Shown here one piece after another: positions 11,430-21,472 of a stretch of DNA of 64,000 nucleotides. Below the pieces are notes generated by a model. The model ran no database searches, had not been told where the DNA came from, and saw only the letters and a program-made list of their open reading frames with translations. The position numbers and the translations under genes were made by a program. Source of the stretch: Paratrimastix pyriformis (lineage: Eukaryota > Preaxostyla > Paratrimastigidae); assembly GCA_027972325.1 (NCBI GenBank), contig JAPMOS010000063.1:114501-178500 (forward strand), written 5' to 3'. Within the stretch, counting starts at the first letter, position 1. Each line of letters begins with the position of its first letter.

Positions 11430-12154
11430 ATCATCCAATCATCCAATCATCCAATCATCCAATCATCCAATCATCCTCATCATCATCCTCATCATCATCC
11501 TCATCATCATCCTCATCATCATCCTCATCCTCATCATCATCATCATCATCCGATCTCAGGTAATCAACTTCGACACGGACGTGGCCCGGCTGGACTTCGA
11601 CTCGGAGACCTACGTCGTGACGATGACCCGCGGTCACGCGGGCGACCTGGCCGTCGTGCGGCAGGTCCTCCGGGCGGGCTGCAAGTACATCGGTCTGCCG
11701 CCGCCCCGTGCCGTGCGTGCCACATCCCCATCTGGGGCGGCAGAGGCGGCACCCACCACCCCACCATCAATTATCTCCCACCCACCCACCCACCCACCCC
11801 ATCCACCGCCTGCATCCCCCTGTCCCGGCATGATCGGGAGCCGGGTCAAGTGCGCCTTCTCTGTTGTTTCACTTTCTCTGCGTTGAAACATCCCCGCCTG
11901 CATCCCCCACCCCAGGCATGATCGGGAGCCGGGTCAAGTGCGCCCGCACCTTCGACATCCTCCGGCGGGAGGGCTTCACCCAGGCCGAGATCGACCGGGT
12001 GTACGCACCCATCGGCCTGCGGCTGGGCGGGACCACCCCCGGGGAGATCGCCATTGCGGTGGCCGCCCAGATGATGGTCGTCCGCTACGCCAAGCCCGAG
12101 ACTGACTGCAGGGCCGTCCCCGAGCGGATGACCGTCGCAAACAAGCGGGCATGA
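9687..12154 (+). CDS. xdhC: XdhC/CoxI-family molybdenum-hydroxylase maturation factor
   Basis: The N-terminal part reads MNPAFVSELVARLDTP and GSIPTPKHARMLV, then GTVGGGAMEG and, in a later exon, ASGCGMVCGG and FLVEPLF. This is the XdhC/CoxI domain. The Rossmann half follows: VFVFGAGHCGLAR (about 10800), AAFLAGFGVHVFDDR, VTMTRGHAGD (about 11620) and GMIGSRVKCA (about 11917), ending near YAPIGLRLGGTTPGEIAIAV. In bacteria XdhC carries molybdenum cofactor to xanthine dehydrogenase-like enzymes and helps add the terminal sulfur. Here the two halves are split by several introns and by a long linker (about 10090-10760). No partner hydrolase is visible. The ATG follows an acceptor-like ctcag, so a 5' UTR intron is likely. 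Transfer from a prokaryote is an inference from family distribution. Confidence 0.8.
10957..11050. repeat. (ATC)n microsatellite in an XdhC intron
   Basis: About 30 ATC units within the intron that separates the GAGHCG exon from the next Rossmann exon. It gives false poly-Ser, poly-His or poly-Ile ORFs. Confidence 0.95.
11313..11556. repeat. Second ATC/ATCC microsatellite cluster in XdhC
   Basis: A longer compound tract (ATC, CATCCAAT and CATCCTC units) lies in the next XdhC intron. The exon VINFDTDVARLDFD begins soon after, near 11561. Confidence 0.9.
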
Positions 12155-12304
12155 CCCTCCCCCCTCCCCCCCCCCCCCCCCCCCCCCTGCGTGGGGCAGG
12201 CAGGCCGGGGCGGTTTGGGGATGAGGAGCGGCGCGCGTGACAGCGATGAGAAGGAGATCGATTTCCCGACATCCTCCTCCTCTCCGGTGTCTTCACGCGC
12301 CTCG

Positions 12305-15300
12305 TCATCGTTCAGATATTCGCGGAGCCTCGTCAATCGTATGCCAATCCGAATCCCCCGAGGAACTCGGGAGGGGGGGGTGGGGGTGGGGGTGGGGAGG
12401 GAGGGGGGGAGGGAGGGAAGGAGTAGAAGGAGAGCACGCCGCCGCGGCCACGGGAAGATCAAACGTCCACCGCCCCCTCGGGGGGGAGGGGGAGGGAAGA
12501 AGGGGGATGATCCTCAGGCCAGCCAACCAGCCAGCCAAGTGCACGCGGGGGGTTCGCCAGGGAGCGGCCCAGGGCTTCATCATCGAGAGGAGGCGGCGCA
12601 CCAGTCCAGGTCATCGTCGCCGTGCCCGTCCTCCGTGGCCAGGAGTCACTCGTGCTCAGCCCCCTCGTCATCGGCCGGCCGAGCCGAGGGCGCGGCAGGC
12701 GGCCGGGCGGACACACTCGGCGTGTCGCCTGGGCGCCGTTGGCTGGGCGGGGCGATGGGGGGAGGGAGGGGGAGGGAGATGGATGGCGATGAGCGGGTAA
12801 TGATGCAGCCGGAGTCGGGCAAGGGCAGGGCAAGGGCAAGGGCAGGGGCAGAGCAGTCGGTTCGGGAGCCGCAGGCGGGAGGGACGTGGGCACGAAAGGG
12901 CAGACGGGGCGGACCTTGGTGGATCGGCGGGGAACCCGGTGGCGGCGTCCTGACGCCTGTCGGCAGCCGCCAGCATGGGCGCCGCCTCGTCGCTGGCGCG
13001 GCTGCGGATCCGCCCAAAAAGGAGGCGAGGCGAAGATGATGAGGGAGGTGGTCGTGAGACGGTGCGGGGCGATAAAAATGAGCGCAGAAGCAGGGAAGCG
13101 ACGAAACATGGGCGAGTCGTTGGTTGCATCAATTATTGGGACGTCCGAAGAGTGGGAGGGGCCCGGGGGAGCCGGAGAGGGGAGGGAGGGGGGGGGGGGG
13201 GGGGGGGGGCGACCGACCTGGGCGGAGGGGGCGGCGGGAAGGTGCGCATCTCCTGCCAGGACTCGGCTGCCCCCGCCCCAGCGGTGGGCGGCACAGCCGT
13301 CGGCTCGGCGGCCCCGGACGGCCCTCGGAAAGCAGTGAAGCTCTCCGCGGGCCCACGCCCCTGTGCCTGCGGCTGGGGCTGGGGCTGGCGGGCGACATAG
13401 CTCTGGGCCCGGGCGGCATGCGGAGTCGTGACGTCCACCCCGGGCCGGAAGCGGGGGCGCGGGTACGTGGCGCTGGTGGGCGGTTGGGGCTGGGGGGGAG
13501 GGGTGGCGGCGCTGGTGGCTGGCGCCCCGCCTGGGGGGGTCGGGGAGGAGGACATCACCAGGCCAACATCCCCCAGCGAGCTGTCCACAAGCCGCGCCCC
13601 GGCCGCCGCGGCCTCCTCCTGCGAAGGGACGCCCGGGGGAGAGAAACCGCATGGGAGTGTTGCACCGAGGCGCCGCCCCATTCCTTCTCGCCGGGCAGTC
13701 ACCCCACTCCCCGAATATGTGAACACGGCCGCCAAGACGTCGCGCGCTCCCAGCGAATCACAGCAAACCACCGTAAAATGCGTCCATGATGGGACTTGGG
13801 ACCGTCCCCCATCCCATCGCCAAACACGCGCACACCCAGCGGGCACCAGGGGTGGGGCGGCGGTGGCGGCTGACTGACCTGGGCGGCCAGCTGGATGGCG
13901 AGGATGGCATCGGCGCTGATCTGGGCGTCGATCTCGTCGCTGCCGCTCCCGTCGGCCTCGAGGCGAGGCGGGGCCGGGCTGGGCAGCTCCTCGAGCATGT
14001 CGAACGGGTTCGAGACGACCTGCACGCGGGGTGGCGGTGGTGGGTGGTTGAGGTTGGTGGCTACATACGGGCGGGGCGGCACGCAGCAACCACGCGGTTC
14101 GGGCGTAAAATCCGGCGAGTGTATGGAAGGGCCAGTGGGACTGTGCGCGAATTCGAAGGCGAGTGCAAACGGAGGGGAATGGCGAGTGCGCATGGAGGGG
14201 GATTGGAGCGAAGGGTCGTGGGGTGGAGGACAGAGAACGGACCCGATGGCGTGGCCGGTCGCGGGGACCCACTCGGAGGCGCCCCGTGCGGATGCTGTGG
14301 ACGATCTCGCACTCGTTGAGGATGTGGTCGAGCAGGCGCATCACCCAACGGCGCCGCAGCATGGCCTGTGGGCCGGCCCCAGGATGCGCGCGATTGTGCG
14401 GAGTGTGGCGTGAACGTGGCGTGAGTGAATCTGAAGGCATATGCGCAGGAATATGCACAGATTGGGGGGGCCGGTGGCAAATAAGAATCACAAAATGACA
14501 CGACTCGCAAAAAAAACAAATTCAAACGCAGACACGCACAGCACAGGTGGAGGCGTGCAAGTGAGGCATGGGTGAGTGCGAGAGCGGGGGGTAAAGGGGA
14601 CGTGCGGGCGCGGGGTGCGGACTTTGCTGCTGGTGCCGTAGCGGCACAGGCGGCCCGTCCAGAGGAGGATGGCCACGAGGGCGAGCCCCACGGCCATGAA
14701 CATGGGGATCCAGACCAGGCCCCAGCCCCCAGGGCCCCCCAGGTGCCCATCCAGGCGCAGGGCCAGAACCAGCTCAAAGGCCAGCAGGCAGCCAAGCAGG
14801 GCCGCTGGGCAGGAGAGGAGGCGGGGGGGCCGGAGGATGAGCAACACGGCCGGCAGTCACCCGGCAACGAGGGGCGGTGGGGGGAAAGGGATGGCCGGCC
14901 GGACCGCGCATGTAGGCCCGGCACGGGGGCAGCAGGTTGTACAGGGCAAACCCGAGGAAGACGCAGTACAGCGGGATGAGAGCCAGCGACCAAGGGACGC
15001 GGGCCGTCACCAAGGCCACCGAGACCTCCAGACAGACGGCCAGAACCTGGGCGGGGGGGGGGGGGGGGGGGGGGAATACCCACGTGCGGGGCGAGGAGAT
15101 GCATGGGGAAGGTGTGAGCGAGGCTGGGGCGGTGGGTGCTGAGCATGGTCGGAGCAAGCTGAGCGGGGGGATGGGTGAGCGAACGTGGGCGCGAAAAGTG
15201 AGGGCGGTTGCTGAGGGGCAGGGGGTGTGAGGCAGTCAGCCGACAGGGGATGACGTCGGAAGGGCGTGGCTGCGCCACCACACAGACCGCCGCGCACAGG

Positions 15301-16420
15301 TGCAGGGTGAGGCTCCCGGATGCAGGCGCCTCGGTCTGCTCGCCCCCGGTCCAGCTACCTTCCTCGGCCATCCTCCTCAGCAGGGCGTGCCGAGCGGTGG
15401 CCTGGCCCCGGCAGGGGCAGCAGCACGTGCAGAGGCAGGGTGAGGAGGCGGGTGGTGGATGCGCCCCGAGGCGGCAAAAGCAGCGCCGGAAAATGCGGCG
15501 AATTGGACGCCGGCAATAGATCAGCACCGCCAGGGGGATAACGACCAGCGCCGGAATGGTGGCCGCGTGGATGGGCGGCAAGGGGAGCAGAGGGGGAGGA
15601 GACGAGGCACGCTGGGCCGCAATGTCGCCCACGATGAGCGGAGGAAGGACAGCGCCCAGGGCCAGGAGGAAGTAGATTACAAAAATGGGCGAAACCGTAA
15701 AGACGGTCAGGAGGGCCGTCACGATGAGCCCAAAGACCAGAAGGGGGAGGGCCGCCATGGTGAAGTGGAACCCGCGTGGGTTGGCAGCGGCCAGGCAGAG
15801 AAAGATGGCAGTGAGGAGAAATGGAGTGTAGAAGATCAGCGCGCCAGCAATCAAGATTGAAATGACGACAGCGAGAACTTTCCCGTAGCTGTTGTCTTCC
15901 TCAAAGCGGGGCGCATTGTGCCGGACGAGCACAATTGCCTGCATGGAAGCGAGATAGCTGCCGAATGGAAACGGGAACTTGAGCTGTTTTGGATGCGTAA
16001 ACGAGCAGACCCTTGAGGGCTTAAGCAATACTGCGAAAAATCAGCCCGATTTGGTGGGGCGGTCGGATCAAAGGGCTTAAAGACACCCAATGTGTCCAAA
16101 TCGTATTCTTTGCAAAATTGTGGCAACTCTGTCCCCAACCGTCTCCGCCAGAACTCTTCGCCGCGAAGAATTCTCCGAAAGGCCTGGCAGGTGAGCGACA
16201 TCTGAGGCAATTGTTCCAAGGGAACATGCAAAAGGACGTTCTCCCACGCCGCGCGGCGGGGCCCCGAAAACCGCAGCGAGGACAGTTGCCGAGCAAACAC
16301 GGAGACAGCCGAGAGTTCCGGGAGGAAATATGCACAAATGCCGGAATCACCACCAAGAACAACACAAAAGAAAAAGACAAAGAAACAACCATAGACAAAA
16401 TGATGTCGCGGAGGCGACAT
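12305..16420 (-). CDS. F-box protein with multi-pass membrane region
   Basis: The first exon (16420 to about 16010) has a hydrophobic N-terminus and then an F-box-like segment: AWENVLLHVPLEQLPQMS, TCQAFRRILRGEEFWRRRL. The exon ends at SPQ plus two bases and joins in phase to YLASMQAIVLVRHNAPRFEE near 15962. That leads into strong membrane helices: VLAVVISILIAGALIF, FLLTAIFLCLAAA, LPLLVFGLIVTALLTV and a fourth. More hydrophobic exons follow near 15050-14910 (SLALIPLYCVFLGFALY) and 14850-14600 (WIPMFMAVGLALVAILLW). A cytosolic tail is suggested by MLRRRWVMRLLDHILNE (about 14340), NPFDMLEELPSPAPP (about 14010) and disordered exons to about 12305. The membrane part recalls TMEM185-type proteins. 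A role in SCF-type ubiquitination at a membrane is inference. The C-terminal exons are not firmly phased. Confidence 0.55.
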
Positions 16421-16434
16421 TCCTTACGCAAGCG

Positions 16435-18412
16435 TTACTGATCTTCGCGAAGGGCAATCGATTCGAGATATGCGATCTTCTGGCGCGTAATGGCTTGGAT
16501 TCGGGCATCGGCGAGCAGTTGGGCCTACAAATCAACGAAATCAGTCATTGGAACTACTCCCACGCTCTCCCACCCCGCCCTTGCGCCATCCCGCCCGCTG
16601 TTCAAACCAGACCCGAGCTTCGTTCTCGGCGTATGAACGGAGAACGCGCGATTCATGGTCGCGTATCCTACTGGCGCGAACCTCGGAGCGTTGTTGCTGG
16701 AGCACCACACAACGTTGCGGGAGAAAGCCGAGGTGAGGAGGGTTGACGGCGGTCCCGCAAAAGGCAGACCCGAATTTGCCGGTCGTCCAGCTCGCTTGTC
16801 TGAAGGGGGATTCGAGTGGTGGTCCGCATTCGGTCCTGGCAACGAGAAGAAGTGCAATTGGTGAGGTGACTCTTTTCGTTCTCACATGCATACAGGGCGC
16901 ACAAGAAGACTCGGACCCTGTCTTCAGCAAAAGATGCGGCACCCTCGCCAGGAACGGTGATGTGCCTTGTGTCGGGGAACGCTGTTCGGCCGTAGCGGGT
17001 GGGCGGTGGCGGGGCATGCAAGACCGACGGAGGACCAAAGGATGGGTTCTGCGGAGGAGCGTGGAGGATGAGTATCGTTGAACGATCCGAGGATATTGAC
17101 GGGGAGGAGGCCACAGGCGGGGGGGCGATAGAGACCTTTGGCGGCTTGACCCAATCCCGGGCGGGGGAGGCAGCGGTGGCGGCCCGCAATTCGTCCGACT
17201 GAAGTGCAAATCCCAGAAAGTAAGTCAATATGTGACAACACAAAGATACCTCGTTGCACATCTGACTCCGGGGGGCTGGGGAAGGCGCCTCGATGATGAT
17301 CGAGACAGAGACCGCCCCCTTGAATCCAACGGGGATGAACGGGGCGCATAAACCAGCACAACATGCACACCCGGCCAGACCGATCGCTCTTTGCTCACAC
17401 GGGGTTCGGCCGAGGTCGATCGGAGCAGAGCAGGGTTGAAATCGCCCGCGACAGTCGGCGCGAAGTTTCGCTGGAGCCGCGAATGGTGGGGACGTGTGAG
17501 GTGAAACAGCGATGATGTGAGCACGCGCAAAAGGAGGGATTGTAGGTGATAAATGCAGTGGCGATCGATAGCGTTGCGGTTGTGGGAAAGTCGAATGAAG
17601 CCCACCAATCCCCCTTCCCTCCCCATCGGAAAGAGTGTGACCTTTTCCTCTCCGATGGTGGTTAGACAAGTCGCCTGCAGGTCTTGGGGTCTTGCAAACT
17701 TGTCCGGCATTCGCGCCCTGGTGGCCAGGAAGGAGGCTGGGGCCGGGGCGATGGGGGGCATCCTCGACCCCGGGGTGGGGACCGTCGACTGACGGGTGGC
17801 GATGAGAGGGAGGAGGGTTCCACTCATGGTGGCCATTGCCGCTGGCGGAAGGGAAAGAGTGGCAGAAAGAGTTTGCTCGGGGGAGAACGAGCTGAGCAGC
17901 CAGTGTTAGGAAGAAACCGTGGTGCCAGGGGGAACACAGACCGAGACATCGAGACTCCAATAGGATTGGCATTGCTGCTCCGCAGCGTGCGATGGAGGAG
18001 CTCTTGAGTAAATGTGCGAGTGGTACTGTGGTTGACGGCAGGCGGGGACGGAGAGCGGGATGGGGAAGGGTCACGGGCGGCCATGGATTCTCGGATGGAG
18101 ACAGAATTGGAAACTGGGAGGAGACGTTGAAACCCAAGAGAGGTATTTTTATTCACAGATGTCTCGAGTAGATACGACTGAATTGTTTGATGTTGGAGCC
18201 GGAGCTGCTCATCGTTCTGGGCTTCTTCGAGAGTGGGGAGATGGGAATGAACGGGGTGTTGGTGCGGGATCTCGAAAATCTGGGGAATAGAGAATTAGAA
18301 GAGAAAGACCGAATCGAACCACAGACATGGCGAAGTTCGGAGCGATTTGTGAGACCCACTTGGTCGCGCGGACGTCGCCTTCCGGAGGGACCACGTGAAA
18401 TTGAGTTCGCAT
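16435..18412 (-). CDS. Unknown protein, disordered middle and C-terminal coiled coil
   Basis: Exons join in phase from MRTQFHVVPPEGDVRATKW (from 18412) to IFEIPHQHPVHSHLP and EEAQNDEQLRLQHQ, then a Ser/Pro region ([12 protein letters not shown]). Later exons carry APSPAPRSQMCNE, SDELRAATAASPARDW, ASFAEDR, DRMRTTTRIPLQTSELDD and a charged helix, RSEVRASRIRDHESRVLRSY then AQLLADARIQAITRQ, ending IALREDQ. The last exon is 16524-16435. The helix has the look of a coiled coil of about 60 residues. No family is recognised. The start may lie further upstream, since the open frame continues past 18412. The exon between about 17840 and 17390 is plausible but not firmly phased. Confidence 0.5.
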
Positions 18413-18499
18413 ATGTGGGAATGCCACTCGGACGCCGCATAAATTGGATGGACGGGGGACTTTGCCTGACTGGCTCTAAACGAGACGATGCACAAGATA

Positions 18500-18807
18500 G
18501 CTAGTACAACCCACCGTTCTTGAGAATTTAACTTTCTTTCTTTCTCGTGTTAGTGCAGCCTCGTGGGAGGCTAACTGAAAATTACAAGAGGAGAATCTCA
18601 AAAGGTTTTATCCCACCCCCCACCCACCCATCCAACCATCCCTCACTCCAGGCATCTCCGGAGTGATCACACGCACACGGCCGGGGGTCCAACTGAGCCA
18701 AAGTCCCGGCCAACGTCATCCCGCAAGGTCGGCGTATGCCTCAACCTAGGCGTCACAGGAACGGGACAAGAGGAGAAGGGTAACGTTATTTTGTTTTTCC
18801 CCAACAG
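18500..18807. other. Intergenic spacer
   Basis: About 300 bp between the 3' end of Nse3 and the upstream side of the coiled-coil gene. It has short TTTC repeats near 18535 and no convincing coding sequence. It may hold the coiled-coil gene's promoter or a missed first exon. Confidence 0.45.
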
Positions 18808-19441
18808 TCATTCGTCTTCTTCGGCGCCTTCGGCTTCGTCCTCGGAAGCTTCGGCTTCCTCATGTCGCGCCTTCTTTCGGCGGCCACCTTTCTTCGCTGG
18901 TGCACGTTTCCTCGAGCGAGCGTCCTCCTCCATTGCAGCTTCAGCCGCCGCAGCCACGGCAGTGGCAGTGGCGCCAAGTCCAGGTTCACCTCTTCTGGGG
19001 ATGGGAAGGTGTTCGGCGGCGACATGGGTGGCTGTGGCCCCCGATTCAAACTCGAGATATTCTGAGAGGAGAGAGTAGGAAGTGCTCCGGGGCTCGGCGT
19101 CTCCAAAACGTTTGCCCACCCGCTTGAGCAGATCAAGCGCTGAAATTTCGTAATGGGCCCTGAAACAGAAAAAGGGACGAAGAGATGGGTGATGAGGCCG
19201 GTGGCAATTACGGTGTTGCCTTCGTGATATGACCAGGGGATCCCCACCCCTCACCCCACTGCAAGCAGGGGGCAACGCGGACCGGGGTCCCCAGCGGAAG
19301 GAAACTTGCACGCCGTTCTCCGTATGGATGACATCACGCATAAGGTACCTGACCAAGACGGCGGGCGTAAGCAAAAATCAGGGTGTGCGCGCAGGGTGGA
19401 TGGGTTTTGTGGTGTGTGTATGTGTGTGTGTGTGTGTGTGG

Positions 19442-19483
<42 letters not shown>

Positions 19484-20486
19484 CCGGTAATCTATGTACC
19501 CCTTTCTCCCCTTCTGCCAACTGTTTGTGCGTTGGGTGATTTCCTTTCTCCCCCCTTTCCCCTTTTACGGGCCCCGGTGGCTCGGTTTTCCGGAATAGAG
19601 AGAGAGAGATGCGGACGCTTCGTGGACCAGGTCGTGGTTGAGCAGGGCATTGACATCCCCAAGTTCCGGGGAACTTTTTTCCTTCTGTAGGCCGCATCTT
19701 CGCATGTATTGCCAGAGGAGGTCTGCCAAACGGCGCCGGGTTTCGTGTCGGGATCGGCTGAAGCCGCGCAGACCTTCGGGCATGGGCCGATTGTGCAGCA
19801 TGAGGATCGTCAGCACCATCAAAATGAATCCTCTTTTTGCAGCAATGTGCTTGGGTGGTGGAGGCATTAAGCTGCGCTCCTCTGGCGTGAGCGTGCTTAT
19901 CATAATGTAGGCGGTGTTGCTCCCGGATGAAGCTGGGGGGGGGGGGGGGGAGGTGAACTTTTGAGATGAGCGGTCATCAAACCGGTGGAAGCCGCGGTAC
20001 CAACAGCTGTTATATCCTTCGACAATCGTTTCACCTCGGGGAGTGGGGCAATACGAAAACACAGTTCTTCTAGTTTCTGGTTGGCGGCGTCGATCACCTT
20101 ATCAACCGTTCCTCGAATGCTCTAAAGAAATCCAGTGAGAGTCCGATAAAACACCAGCCGACCTTGAATTCCTTTGTTCCTGCCGCGGAGACAACAAATT
20201 TCGTGATTTCGGCCTTGCGAACTGGATAGCCCTTGAATTGTTTACAGAAAAACAGTCTGCAACACTGCCAGGCCATCTGATCCATCAAATCGCCGGCAAT
20301 GACTTTACCTCGTGCCGTTTCAGCATCGCGGAGGTCGAGCTTCTTATGTCGGTACAAATAATCAACATCTCTGGGCTCGTCTTCCACCTCCGAGCCCTCA
20401 TCGCCCTCTTCTTCATTATCGTCGTTGGCAACACGTGTCTTGCCGGTTTGGCGAGTTCGGACGGGCGTGATCACTGACCGCTCCAT
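18808..20486 (-). CDS. NSMCE3: Nse3/MAGE-domain subunit of the SMC5/6 complex
   Basis: Five exons join in phase. Exon 1 (from 20486) has an acidic N-terminus and the first winged helix (GKVIAGDLMDQMAW, then RKAEITKFVV). Exon 2 reads RGTVDKVIDAANQKLEEL. Exon 3 reads NTAYIMISTLTPEER, then GFILMVLTILMLHNRPM and LGDVNALLNHDLVHEA. Exon 4 reads YLMRDVIHTENGVQVSFRWGPR and exon 5 AHYEISALDLLKRVGKRFGD. This matches the MAGE homology domain, including its conserved WGPRA step. In SMC5/6, Nse3 pairs with Nse1 and Nse4 to bind DNA and the SMC heads during repair. The C-terminal tail after the domain is alanine-rich, then basic (RSRKRAPAKKGGRRKK) and acidic. The gene heads a divergent pair with the lipidated-protein gene to its right. 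Confidence 0.88.
19413..19482. repeat. (TG)n(GA)n compound microsatellite in an Nse3 intron
   Basis: A TG run followed directly by a GA run lies in the intron between exons 3 and 4 of Nse3. A shorter GA run recurs near 19600. Confidence 0.9.
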
Positions 20487-20592
20487 TGCCGGACGAGGAG
20501 AGGGTGATAAACCGCGGCCAGGGAATGCGCGCCGGCACCACGACTTCGTCCTTTTCCTTCTCCGTCAAAGATTTTTTGTTTGCGCCCCATCG
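20487..20592. promoter_or_regulatory. Divergent promoter, Nse3 / lipidated small protein
   Basis: 106 bp separate the two start codons. No shared motif was found by eye. Confidence 0.45.
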
Positions 20593-21263
20593 ATGGGCAA
20601 CTGCGCCAACTTGTGTCGGCGAAATCGGGAGGAGATCGGGGGGCCTCAAAAGGTGAAGGTGGAGAATGTGCGGTTTTACAGAAGCGGCTCTGACGGCAGG
20701 TATTCTGCTTTTCTCGGTTTGACTTTGAAGAATTTCGCCCTTTTTAGGCCTGGGGAGATGCTCGATCAGAACAAACGCTTCTGGACAACAGATCAACGCA
20801 TTCACGCAAGGTCTGGCTTGCACTCCCGGGCTTCACAGCATTCACATCGGTAGGGTGAAGCTCTCGCATGTGGTTCGTTTTTTAATTTCCCCCGACACTG
20901 GAACCTCCTCTCGGCTCTGGCTCCACACAGGTCATGGGGATGAGCGGAAAGGTTGTTTGGGTATGTGTCGATAGCGGGGGGCTTGCTCCCAGGAACTACG
21001 AGATTGTGTCTTGCGCACTCGAAAGGTATGTATCACTTGAATCGCATTTCGACGACGCTCAAAACTCTTTCCTGACCAGCTTGGTGATGAACCTCATCGA
21101 AACGCATGCCGAACTCCCGCGACCAGTCCGTTGCGACTCTTGTGGTGTTGTATCTCTCTCTTTTTAGTGGCCCGTGGGGCTCTATTCCCTGGAGGTCTTC
21201 ATTGACAACGAGAAAATTCACACAGAACCCTTTGAAATTGTCGAAAAACCCGTCACGACCTGA
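20593..21263 (+). CDS. Small protein with N-terminal lipidation signal, unknown
   Basis: The ATG at 20593 starts MGNCANLCRRN. Glycine 2 with cysteines 4 and 8 is a typical N-myristoylation plus palmitoylation signal, so membrane attachment is likely. Exon 1 continues QKVKVENVRFYRSGSDG and joins in phase to PGEMLDQNKRFWTTDQRIHAR. Later short exons carry MGMSGKVVW, NYEIVSCALER, VMNLIETHAELPRPVRCDSCG and a beta-rich end, WPVGLYSLEVFIDNEKIHTE then PFEIVEKPVTT, with a stop at 21263. The last part looks like a beta sandwich. Phases for the third and fourth exons are tentative. No family is recognised. Donors include GTATG forms, which are less usual here. Confidence 0.55.
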
Positions 21264-21472
21264 ACGGGCCTTTCGTATTAACATGATTGCAATAAACAAA
21301 ACATGGGCAGTGCGGGGTGGCGCCGACTTTCGTTGGACCCGGGGCCCCCGGGATGAAGTCGCCCGGGAGTGGGGGAGGCAGACTGTGTCAACTGAGGCGG
21401 GTCGTCAGATGGCCCAAGTCGAGCCCATTTCCTGGTCTTATTCACACGATTGCAACAAACAAAAATAAGTGG

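Noticed and set aside
10814-11563. Poly-His and poly-Ser ORFs
   Set aside because: Frames of the (ATC)n microsatellites inside XdhC introns.
20934-21167. Reading straight through 20934-21167 as one exon
   Set aside because: GTATG donors and acceptor signals break it into short exons. The read-through contains residues that do not fit the phases of the flanking exons as well.
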